Assembly (NCBI GenBank): GCA_910589415.1
Contig: OU342639.1
Coordinates: 22,576,268-22,640,267 of the forward strand
Length of the DNA stretch: 64,000 nt
Origin: Malachius bipustulatus
Lineage: Eukaryota; Arthropoda; Insecta; Coleoptera; Melyridae
Direction of reading: 5' to 3'
The first letter of the stretch is position 1, and each line of letters starts with the position of its first letter. The notes under the pieces are model-generated. The model made no database searches. It worked only from the letters and a program-made list of their open reading frames with translations, and was not told where the DNA came from. Of the stretch, positions 46,401 through 58,345 are shown piece by piece. A program made the position numbers and the translations under genes.

Positions 46401-47985
46401 CGTAAGACTGCAATTTGTAATTTCAAACGAATATATATATATCATGATTTCCTGGAAAACTTATGTATCTACAAGGTGGTTTTCCATTGCCTTCCTAGTT
46501 TCTATATATATGAGCCGTCCAATCTGGAACAGACGCTGTGTGTAGCCGCCCCTCGGGGTCAGACGCTACTTGCTAGTTTTGGTCCGCCCCGGGTATTTGA
46601 TTTCTCCGGTACCACTCATATCTCAGAGGCATCCCTCTATCCGCCATCTGAGGAGGCGCCCGATGGGGGACTAGCAACCCCACACGGGGAACTGTTACCT
46701 AGAAAACCAAATGGTTACCTATTGCAAATAAGTTGTGAAAATTCGTGTTTCACATATTTTCTTATTTTCCTGTAATTAATCGTAATTGAAACCCATATTG
46801 TGTGCATTATTGTTGTTCATATTCAAAATTGAGCATTTTTGAACACATTAATTTTGAGTAGGCATAAACGTGAAATTAGGCAATAAGGGCATGAAACTTA
46901 GAAGAACTTGAAGAAAAATTTTCTGAGCAATGTTCACGTTCTTTGTACGCTATTTTTTTTATGGTCACTCAATTATCACGATTGTTTTTTTAAACACTAA
47001 AATCGAGGAAAAATGGACTAAAACTTTTATAATGTGCAAAAAATTTCAAAATAACAATTGCGAGAATAAGACGTTATTCTAAGACATTTACCGTAGCTTA
47101 TTTACAAAAAAGAAGCGCAAAATTTTTTTTATTTTTTTTCTTTTCGAATGTAACATTTTTTCCAAAAACCATAAAATGGCTAATAACTCGAAAACCAGGA
47201 ACAATCGGACCACTGCTTATGGGTTTTTTGTTCCAAATAAACCACTAGATTTTGTTTGATCCATGCCTTCTGGGACATCCTGTATACAGGGTGTTTTTTT
47301 ATTATATGATCCGTGGACTCAACGCAGAATATCGGAGCTTCAGATCCCCAACTTTCTGATGGTAATAGAAACTGCTCATTTCGCTGGACGTAATAGCTTG
47401 ATTTCGTTGACAAAAGAGAGTCGACATTAAAATATATTAATGGCAATAATGGAAATTGTTCCTTGATAGTCTGGAGGACATTAAAGTTGATGTCAGTATA
47501 AGTCGCAAGATGAACTTGGTCAAATGGTAGCTCGACGATAACAATCTGTGCGAATATGGAGAAGTTTAAGACCCGATACACCTGCCAGTAGTGCCAGTAT
47601 ATACCTATGTATGTATATATGTCACTTTAGCCCAACGACAACACTATGATGGCGGCTAATTTATGGCAAAAGTTGGATCTGGACAAGTTAACTAACTACT
47701 AACACTAACACCATGGCGGCCGTCTTGTCTCTTCACTACATCCCCTGGTTTATGTCACTAAACGAGAGATAATTCTCTGAATGATGCTATTGAACAACTC
47801 TTAAGGATTGAAAAATACCATCAGATAAACTGGTCTTTATGCGCAAAAAGTTTCAAACAACGGATCTTAAAAATGAGGGAAATAAATAAAATACTCGCCT
47901 CGATAAGTTTCCAAAATTATGCAGGTTGTAAACTTGTAAGTGGGTCATAGGGATTTAACATGCAAATTCAGTTTTATGCAGATAA
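46401..47985. other. Unassigned, with GC-rich block and abutting MITE ends
   Basis: 46510-46705 is GC-rich (gccgcccctcggggtcagac, ctgaggaggcgcccgatggg) and unlike its neighbours, probably a fragment of another element. At 47270-47298 a right-hand terminus (gggacatcctgta) directly meets a left-hand terminus (tacagggtgtttttt). A 133-codon minus ORF at 47180-47581 crosses this junction and has no recognised domain. Confidence 0.45.
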
Positions 47986-49437
47986 TACACAACAAAAAAT
48001 TTCCAACACTAGAAGAACACTACTCCGAGTTTATATAGGTCCCTCTAGAAGTGTAAATATTTTAACACTAGAAATAGTGTAAATGTTAGTGTCATGAATA
48101 CACTAGGGTAGTGTTAAATTGCGGCCCAAAATTTACACTGTGTAGTGAAAATATCGCAGTGTAATTTTCACTAGGTATTAGTGTAAAAATACCAAAAATA
48201 GAGTCACCCACAGTGTTTAATTCAAGGTCATAGATTCACTACTCGGGTTATCTTATTCACTGCAAGTGTAATACCTAATTGTGCAGTGTAATCTTCACTA
48301 GGCCTTAGTGTAAAAATTTCAAAATTAAAGTTCACTTACAGTGCTAAATTACACTATTACTATTTTATTATTCACTAGAAGTGTTATCAGGTAACGTGGC
48401 ATATTCCAAAAAAAAAAAAAATATATATATATGGCTTAAAAAATTTATTAAAAATAAAAAAATGTACAGAAAAATCAACATTGCTTAAATTATTTATTAA
48501 TAAATAAAAACATAAAACACCTTCTAACGTAACACAGGTTCTCAGGTATACAGACTCAGTTTTGTAACTTGTAACTCTGAAATTCCAGTAATAAGCACTA
48601 TACGTAAAAAATGTCATGGATTAAAATAATTTGAGATGGGTGATAAGCTGACAAGTTAGTGGTCAAATTAATCCCCTTCCTTTCCTCCTTCTTTCAGGTG
48701 TGGTAGCTTTGAAATTTTAAATAAGAATAACCCTTATTTCCATGTTCTGGCATAGTGATGAAAAACCGTCGGGCTTTTCTGATTTTTATTTTATTTTATT
48801 CATGATAGATGTATAGTCGACGAAATGATTTTTTCCGATTTGTCTTACAGCGAAATTGAATGAAGAAAATTCATGAATCATGAAACTATACATATTTGTA
48901 GCAGTAACATTCTTCACTTATTCAACGCATTCATGTGTATGAATGCAACTGTTGAAGAACTGATAGGTACCTATGGTAGTTAAAGAATTAGTATGATAAA
49001 TAATAGTTTGGGAAACAAAACCAACTTACCTGATTACTTTAAACTATTGTTGCAGCTCACTAAATTAGACGCACGCTTTACTTACCCTACACTACGCCGA
49101 CCGTGGAAAAGAATGAAAAGATGATGAAACTGCATTGCGTAGATGACACGATCATGTAACGCGCATGTTCTTTTGGTACTTTTACACTACCTGTGTTTTT
49201 TCCATAGCCGCTAGTGTTGTTTGTCACTCAAGTAGTAAGAAAAAACACTGGGAGAGTTTTCTTTACATCGCAAAGCTTTTGCTTCGGTATATTTTACTGG
49301 TCTAGAGTTTTTGTACACTACTAAAAATCAGTGTAAAAATTGCGTGTAATTTAACACTAAAAATTAACTCTAAATTAACACTACAATTTTTACCGGAACA
49401 CTAGAAAATTTACACGGGCGAAATTTTTTACTGTGTA
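47986..49437. mobile_element. ~1.45-kb TA-flanked MITE with AGTGTAA subterminal repeats
   Basis: The left terminus CACAACAAAAAATTTCC (from 47988, preceded by TA) pairs with the right terminus gaaattttttactgtg (to 49435, followed by TA). Both ends are filled with agtgtaaa / ttacact / aacacta motifs: more than a dozen in 48000-48390 and more in 49185-49420. The middle (48400-49080) is AT-rich with no such motifs. No transposase. Confidence 0.82.
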
Positions 49438-52400
49438 TCTTCAGGATTATATTTTTAATAAAATGTTACTGAAATAACTTCGGACAATGGCTAAAGTGGG
49501 CCTAATAAGCGATTTTTAATTTTGAATAGGTTAATACTAATGCAGAAAATAGGCAACTACCTACACTTTCTTTCAGGTAATTTTATTATGATGTGGTGCT
49601 ATTCTTCTGTTGTGTAATTGTATCTACATTTCGATATTCAGTAATAGGTACTTAAATCAACAAAATCTTGAAAGTACCTAATAATTAAATTTGTCTAGTT
49701 TAATTGAAATGATCTTGTTCATTTTATTCCATAATCCAACAGTGACAACAATCCACATTGGCATTGTCGATAAAATCAGCAAATGAGTGCAAATTTGAAA
49801 ATTAATTATAATTTTCATTAGGATATTTCTACATTATTATTAGTGAAGCGTTTCAATTAAAAATAGGCTCGTTAAATAGAAATCGTCATTGCGTCGGCCT
49901 AATGTGAAAAGTCCATTTTTCACCAAAATGAGATTTTAATATCATTTGGAAGAGAATGTCCTAACTCATTGCTTAGTAAATTGTTTGAGTTCGATTTTCC
50001 ACTCATAGATGGCATTAGACTGTTCTAAGAAAGTGGCCCAAATCCTAAGTTGTCTTGATTAAAACGTCATAATAAGATGTTTTTTACTCCTCCTGTGAAA
50101 TTTATAAAATGTGACTTAGGCCTTTTTCAGATTAGGCCGACGATTGTCAAAAAAATATTTACTCTAAATTTTTTCTCTTAATCTAATCCTGGAGTACTAA
50201 TCCCAAATTCCATGTTAAATCCCTATGACCAAATTACCAGTTTCCAATCTAAATGAAAGAGTGTTTTTTTCTTGTATAATTGAGATGTGCTATCATGAGC
50301 TGAACTTGCAAAATCTAAGGGTATAGTTTAACAAAAAGGGTGGGCGGGGCACTTTTTTACGAAGTTAGCATTACGTTTTCTTCTTAAAGACGCAAGAAAT
50401 GTGCCCTGCTTGTACTACCCTCTGCAATAGAGAGAAAAATATTAGAATTTACAATTTTTATGAAAAAAAAAATTATTATGTCACAACTTTCGTTTTTAAT
50501 AAAAAATTAATAGACGGGCACTGGTGAAAAAAACTTCCTCTCTATAAATAACGTACATTCGCAATTTTTTTACGGTACATAACAGAACAACAGGAGCACA
50601 TTATGGCGATTTTTATGCTTTTAAGCAAAAATAAAAGACGGAGCTAGCTTAATACAAAGAAGTGTTAACCTATAAAAAGCCATATCATATTTTTTATAAT
50701 TTGAAATACAAAATGGTGGTGCTAACTTCAATCACATGAAAATTTTATTAAATGCGCAACTTTATTAAAGATGCGTCTTAGGGAAATGATAAAATGAAGA
50801 TGAAACTTCCACGATCAATAGTTTCTGCTAGAATTTTTCGAAACTTTAAAAACAAATAAAAGCGGTCTTATTACCTACCTGCTATTACTTTTAGACTACT
50901 TTGATGTATTTTAGTTTCCTAATAAAAAATATATTCCTTGTTAAAAGTGATGGCTAATAATATTATCCCGGCGAATGTCTTCACGAGTATAATTTCATGA
51001 GCTAATTACCCAATTCCAAGAATTTCAGTTGGGTTATACCCTCTGCTTAGAATGGCGAACATTGAGAAGCACCACAACGTTTTACAGTTGAGAAATACCA
51101 AACGTTCAAATTTCAAAAATTGTAAAATTATTTTTCCTACGACCACTATACAAAACACTACTTTGCGCATCGTTTTTTGTGCGCAAACTAACAGATTTCT
51201 CACGTATCCAAAACTTTGCGACAAAGTGACATAACGCATATCCAAAAATCGTTTCCGTACAGTTTTAATGTAAACAATAGTGATGGGCGGTAACTGAGAA
51301 CTCAACTGTTACTTATTGTTAATGGAATAACTATTCATTTAAAGCTTCAAGGTAATAAAATAAACACAAATGGGATAACATAGAACCCGACAAGACTATA
51401 AAATATACTCATTATTCTCTTGTGGCAGTAATTATTAAAATTTACGAGTTGATCGCTAATAACAGCCAAATCAAATTCACGAACGTGATCGTGAAAATAA
51501 CTCGCACACCTCTACTAACTTCCATCGACGACGCACAGCGCCTGCGTTGTGTAGAAGTTGCATATCAATGATATACTAACCTCTCTTAAATCATTGTTAT
51601 TATCTACCACGTCTCCACGCTCACGTCACTTATTTTTAGTTTATACGGAGTCTAATAATAAATAATAATAATATTGTCGGTAGAATTCAATGATTTTACA
51701 GTAATAGTAATAGTATAATAGTAATTTTAAGAAGTCATTGGAAGAATTGAAAATAATACCTACCTAGGTACCTAGTCTGAAAAAATAATCTTTAGTTAGG
51801 TACCTATCATTATAATGGATTGTTATTCCATTATAACCAGAAAACAAGCAGGTTTGTGTTCTTTGAATTTGCTACCTGTAGTTTCGAGAGAAAAATACGA
51901 ATCTGCTTATAAACATTTCATAAATTGGAGAAAAGGTCATAAAAGCAGAGCATTGTCAGAAAAAATAATTTTGTGTTAAATTTGTTAAATAATTAATCTG
52001 TTAAATTGTGGTCGTAGGAAAAGTACTGTGTGAAGCACGTGCGGAAAAGAAATTTCACACTCGTGAGAAATTTTCTCTTCCGCAAATTTTCCGCACTTGT
52101 TTCACAATATACTATTGTACAGGTACTGCTCCGCTGAAAAGAATGAGAAATTCGTTCGATCAAAAATATATCACGCTTGTGGATTTTTTTGAAAAAAAAA
52201 GAGATATGTAAGGTACAATCTTCAGGCAAAAGTCCACAATATTTTGCTAACCAGTTTACCTCTACTTCTTTTTTCTTTTGACCCTATTGATTGATTATGA
52301 CCCTGTTTAATAACAAAAGTGTTTTTGTAAATATCTTATGTATTTTATTTTTATATGTAAATAGATGAAATGACATCACGTTACATAATATCCACTTATC

Positions 52401-55400
52401 ATAGACTGGAAAAATATAGTGCCAAGGTGCAACATCAAGAGAATACCAGTTTTTCATGGCAGGAGCCTATCAAATCGCACCAGTTTTTGTTTTGCACCAC
52501 CGACGTGAAAAAAATAGAAACGTTCATGAATTCGGAAAGAGATTACCAGCTTTTCAGTTTGCAGGCTTTTAATTAGACTGCTTTTAACTCGAGGCTGGTA
52601 GTTCTTTTTATATTTCACTAAATATTAATTGTCCATTGGCGGCTATTATCGCTGAAAGCGCTTAATGAAAACTACTAACCTATTACAGAATCGATGCCGT
52701 TATTTTCACCTGTAATTCGGTATGGAATAATATTCCTCACTCCACTTGGATCCCATTGTATTTTAACGTGTTCATAAATAAACCTTTATTAGTACGAACT
52801 CTCAAAATATTATTTTTAGTACGAAAACGGTTTACTTTACTCTTCAATATAAATAGGTCAATATTAGGTAACAATTTTGATAGGTACAATAATATCAGAG
52901 CCTTATTTCATTTAATTAATCTCAGGTTTCGGCAGTATTAGAAGGTGTGCGATGTAACCAGATAAGACCCCTCACATGTTTGAGCTACTTGAGCTATTGT
53001 ATTTTTTACCTCCACATTTATCAATACATTAACAGTCTTGTTGTTATAACGAATATATAATTTATATTACTAAAAGATGTCTCGCTCATCTTGAGTGTTA
53101 AACTTGAAGGAAAACGTTTCAAAGTTGAATCGGAAAACATGTACCTACTAACAATCCCCCATAAAAAATTAATTATGTTGAAACCGGTCATAGTCTTAGC
53201 ATATTTTTAATAAAAAATACACTATTAATTGAGCACGACACCACTTTACGAAAATCATCCAAACTGATCAAATATCCACCGATCCTGGTGGATATTTATT
53301 ATTATACTCCCAGATCAGGAGAAAGTGTTCGATGTGTTAGTGTGAAATAGCTACAGACATTGCTAGCATTAAATTCAGACTAATACTCATTTCTTTGAAA
53401 GCTAGAGCTCTATGGATCATGCAATGTGTCCAGATACTGTAGAAATTTTTGTTTTAACCGGTAAACGTCGGAATCTAACAGGTATTGTACGGGCACTCTT
53501 CTTTTGAGCACTGAACTTTCACAAAGCTGATGCACATCTTCAGCTCTAACATCAAATCGACGGGAAATAGTATCGTTTGATAGAGTCGTGGACTGCAACT
53601 ATTCAGCAAAATTATCTCCAAACACAGTTTCTATCGGTTTCATGCAAAAATTTTCGGCAAACAAATGTTTAAAATCGCGAAGTAGCGAAAATATACCATA
53701 TGATGGTTGATATAAGATAGAAAGTATGAAGATGGATCGATTTTGGTTTTATCAATACAGGGCAGCGATGACATTTATACATTATCTTTAATGGATTTCG
53801 GAGATTAAGGCGGAACTTGCAGTGCCCGAAAGTTAGTGCCCATATCAAAAAATTAGATTCGAAGATCTGAACGGATGCTGCACTACAGCTCATCTTGTAC
53901 ATATACAAGCGATTACGGCACTTCGGAAGGAAACTTCGAGTACAAGGAAGTTTTGCATCCTTGTGTTATAGATACCACTTTGCTAGTAGAACGGCCAACC
54001 ATCTCTTTAGAGGTCAGTGTAAACCACTGAGCCGCTACTACCGTTGTATATTGGTGCGCACTAGCGTGTCTGCATGTATCTGAGAGCAAATATCGCATTA
54101 GAAGGACGATATTAATAAAGAGAATAGGTTTGCTCTCACCGCCTCTGAAAGCTGTAAAAGGGCTGTTTAAACGCTTCAGAGAGTCAAAGCTTTCAGCAGC
54201 CATTGGTCGTTTAGAATCCCGCATATACCTACTACTGTTCAGTTTCTGTACCGAATGGACGAATTCTGGCTGACTCGAGACTCATATAGGTTATAGGTAA
54301 TGCAGTATACTAGGACTAGGAAGTATAGATGCATACATATACGGGACAGGAATCGTTTTATCCCGATATTCTCCCCAGGGACCTCGTTCTGTGGCTGTTC
54401 ATTTGACGATGAGCGCTCTACGTTAACTGGACTGTGATAAACGTGATATTTATATATTTATTTATAATCGGATCTATTTATTCTATTTATTTGAGATTAG
54501 TACAATGTTATTAGTTGCTATCTACTTCTATTTCAATATATTATGATTGGTTGTCGCTCTATAAAATAGAAAAAAGCGCCTTAAAAATTTCCTCAGCTAA
54601 AGGTTGTTTGATACGTAATCGCAGGGGCGTTTTCTGTTAGTTTCATGTGATAATAATAATTAAATGATGTGATTGTGTATAGGTATCAGCCGAGGTAGAA
54701 GTGAGCAAAATTAAATACTCAGTCAAGAGTATATTGTTGAAAAGGGTACTTATATTTTTTTATGTAACTACCTACCTTGGTTTATGACCTAATAAAAATA
54801 AATTGTATGTTAAATGTTTATTAAACCCCCTTTACACTTCTATGCAATTTATACTTCCACGCGAGTCCTACTGTTACATCAGTATAAAAACGTTGCCACT
54901 TGAACATACTTGTTTAACAAGTGATTTACATTCGAGTGGAATGGTGGTAAAAGGTGGTGAAAGCGATTAAACCTAATTCAACATTATAGGTATTCATGGC
55001 CGCCTTTATGTGAGACTCTCAGCAGTTCCTATGAAGATAACCTTAACGAAAAATAACTTGATAAATTGAGATAGTGCAGTTTTAAAAGCCAAGCAGTTAT
55101 TTTAATTAAATTAATTAAGAACTTATAGAGTTTTACTAAAATTTCTCGCAAGGAGTTCTCGCAAATGATGATGATTGCACGAAGAAGAAAACGGATAAAA
55201 GTTTAGCTTTAACACTTAGCAATTATGTGTTGGTATGATAATTGTTATTTTCGATTATTATTTTCTTGAATATAATTGTAACGTAAATTAAACTACATTT
55301 TTTCAAAAGGAAAATGTAAGCTCTTAATGAATACTTGCAGAGATTACTTAATGAATAATTCGTCAATTAATAGAAGGTTTTCTAATTCAAACTATGTAAT

Positions 55401-56695
55401 AATTTCGGACGATGATTGCGGGAAGGAAATTAGGATGTTCCTATAATCATTTGTCTTGAAACCTCTCTTTTAAGATGCAAATGTAATTAAAGAATTCAAG
55501 AGCTATTTCAATGCAAGTTATTAAGTCAAACCACCAAATTCCATTCCGATAGAGAAATCTTAAGTAAGAGTTATTAGGGCGTAACGGTTTCATCTGTTTT
55601 TTTTTTTAACATAATATATTCATGCATAATACTCATAACTTTTTTATCTACCATTTTTTTTTCAAAATCCCGAAGCAAGACGATTTTATTTGTGAAAAAA
55701 GGCATTTATCGACGTAAAATTATGTTTTTATGAAATCACATTTTTGAGCTTGTGACGTCATCCTTTTTTTTGGTCTCTTCTTCATGAATACAACGATACC
55801 ACACACTAGGGGTTTATTACTATTCACTGACAAGATCGAGGGTGTTATGTTATAAAAACAAAAAATAATTAAAAATTATTTATTTATTGAAAAATAATTT
55901 AAAAAAATCAAGGCGAAAGATTCCAAACTAAAAAATTTGGCTGTTCGTTCTTTTTATCTTAAAAACCCTTATCTAACAAAAAGCTTCCGAATCGAAATGA
56001 TTATCTTATAGTTAATTTATCGTTACCAAGTGAAATGGATCGCGCCTAGGTAGGATGATAAGGAAATTATTTCCATCGCCCTCGTTAAATCAGCCCAAAC
56101 CGAAAAAGCAAACAGTGCAAACAGTAAAGGTAAAATTGTTAGGAAATTAGATCGCAGCCACCCGCCGTTACATCAAGTAAACGATCCCTGCCAACACATG
56201 AAATATTCAGAAAAATAGAATCGCTCTAGCTGGTCACATTCCAGTCCTTCGAGAAAGCGGCAACGGCGAGGATAAAACATTGCCAGATGCCTTTATAAAA
56301 GCGCCTCGCACCGATTGAAAGGATGAACTGACCTACATGCAAACCGGGTGGGAAGATTTGTGAAATCAGAATCAAACAATAACCCCTTGCAAAGACAATA
56401 GTAAGTCGCTAGGTATTCCACCCACGATAATGAAAATTATACCAATCGATAAAGCAAAAAAATAAATGAAGGTAACCGGAAATTCACCACGGTTCCCAAA
56501 CAGCGAGCAGGTGAAAATGCGAAATGAAAGTTAAGCCGGTGTAATTATAATAGCTAGGTACAATGAAAAGGTACAAAACGCGTCGGCCGATTTGAAGGAA
56601 AATTTAGGTAGTTGAAGTTCAGGATTATTCAGTAAGGTAGCCGCGAGGTCAACTCGCCAAATCTCAAGACAAGTGAGCTATGATAAGGAATGAAA
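49438..56695. other. Long unassigned AT-rich intron
   Basis: No genes recognised. It includes the hairpin at 52029-52106, a repeat fragment at 53215-53285 shared with 24660, a possible tRNA-like SINE head on the minus strand at 53950-54045 (agcggctcagtggtttacac), and TATA-like words at 56292 (tttataaaagcgcc). Short ORFs (e.g. 53410-53598 minus) lack known motifs. Confidence 0.4.
52029..52106. repeat. Short hairpin with E-box in stem
   Basis: tgtgaagcacgtgcggaaaa (52029) pairs with ttttccgcacttgtttcaca (ending 52106). The loop side contains a second small complement (aaatttcacactcgtgagaaattt). Confidence 0.8.
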
Positions 56696-57972
56696 CAGTG
56701 GCGGCTCGTGATAATTTCAACAGGGGAGGCTAGAGCTCGAAGCAATGTAATGAAAAGTATACGGTGTACAAACACACCTTTCAGGGGGTTTGGGGAGAAG
56801 TCCTACCTCGGAAAATTTTCAGAAAAAAAATGAATGAAGGTATAAAGGTCACAAAAATTGATTTTTGATTAGTTAAATGGGTGAAATTAAATTCTTGTGA
56901 CAGCATAACAGCTAGGTAGGATAAGGTACATATTTCGAAAAATTAGATAAAACGCAAATTGGTATGCGTTTTTAATAAATATATTTTCATAAGTACAATA
57001 AAAATATAACATAACTTCTATCAAAAATTTTTTCAATAAAGTGCACAATTCTCTTAAAAAAACAACAAAGAAAAAACATTAATATTTTTTTAAATATTTT
57101 TTTTTTAATAAATTCAAATTATCTCAGATAGTTTTAACTACGCAATGTCTATCTCACTGTAAATTAAATTGTAAGGCTGGAAGATTCAAGGTGGAGTTAA
57201 ATAAATTTTAAAATGAAAGTGTTGAAAAAAGGCGACATCCAACGATATGTAATTCGTATTTCCATCTGTGCACGTGCATGAGGCAAGTCTCCACTGCCCT
57301 TTGCTTCACGCATACTCTGTTCGATAAAATTGATGTCCTATGTGTAATACTTATTTAATTTAACGCCACATACAGAAGAGCAGGAGGCTTGCCTCAGCCA
57401 ATTCAAAATTCAAATATTATCTATCGCCCATGCACTACCCCGACCCATGTCTTGCGCGCGTTGTTGTAAGAGTGTAAACGTTTTACGAGTTTTCACGTCA
57501 AATAACATTCGTTCTTGCAACAATAACGGACAGACTAGAGGAGGACCGCCTCTTGCGATGCCAAAGGCACAGGCAGCGCAGCATCCACTCCAGTTCCACT
57601 AGTCCGGCGGAAACTCTTGCGTATTTTTCCGACTACATGGTTATGAGATACGAGTTTGAGGCAGGCCTCCGGTCGGCCACAACGGGATGTAATATTATTT
57701 CACTTCATAGGTACCTATTAGCTATCTCTCACCTGTTGCATCGGATTATTTTTACCTTACGCTATTACCTACCAAAACTATCAATTTTTATGAGCATTCA
57801 GTAGTAAGCATGCAATGCAATGCTACATCCATTATAATTATTTATTATTATAAAAAATATTGATATTATTGTGACTTGTAATCAAAAAAATATTAACAGA
57901 TCTAAAAAGCTTAAAAGCTCAAAATAATGGGGAGGCTCAGCCTCCTCTGCCTCCTCTGAATAACCGCCACTG
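56696..57972. mobile_element. 1,277-bp hAT-type non-autonomous element, 8-bp TSD
   Basis: It starts CAGTGGCGGCTCGTGATAAT and ends tctgaataaccgccactg. GAATGAAA occurs immediately before (56688-56695) and after (57973-57980), a perfect 8-bp duplication as hAT elements make. Subterminal gggaggct / agcctcc words mirror each other. The interior is AT-rich with an 83-codon ORF (57553-57804) lacking hAT transposase motifs. Confidence 0.93.
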
Positions 57973-58150
57973 GAATGAAACACATAAAATCAGGGTATAA
58001 GGCAGTGCCAATAAGGTGCATTGTTGCGTGTCGTGTTTAGAAAGCGGACAACTGCTTCTATAAAAGCAGACGTCTTATAGCAGCTCAAGACAGATTAAGA
58101 TCAGCTTCCGAGCAGGTCGAATCTGACTTCCTAACCCTTTATACGGTACC

Positions 58151-58345
58151 CAGAGATGGCCTAGCGGACTCCGGTCGAATTTCCCTTATCTACCTTGGAA
58201 AAACTCCAGTTGAAACCCCGAAAAGGGCAAAAAATCGTTTCACGCCAATTTCTAATCACAATTCTAATAAAACTCGACCAGAGATGGCCTAGCGGACTCC
58301 GGCCGAGTTTCCTTTACCTATCCCGGGAAATCCCAGTGAAACATA
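58151..58345 (+). repeat. Two ~65-bp direct repeats with tRNA A-box-like core
   Basis: cagagatggcctagcggact begins at 58151 and again at 58279, each followed by ccggYcgaRtttcc and cccagtKgaaac. tggcctagcgg fits the pol III A-box consensus (TRGYNNARNGG) of Ser/Leu-type tRNAs, and ggtcgaatttcc is a poor B-box. A tRNA-derived repeat is possible. No cloverleaf was found. Confidence 0.55.

Noticed and set aside
53950..54045. tRNA-like sequence (agcggctcagtggtttacac on minus)
   Set aside because: It has an A-box-like word but no good B-box or cloverleaf. It is possibly a worn SINE, not listed as a gene.
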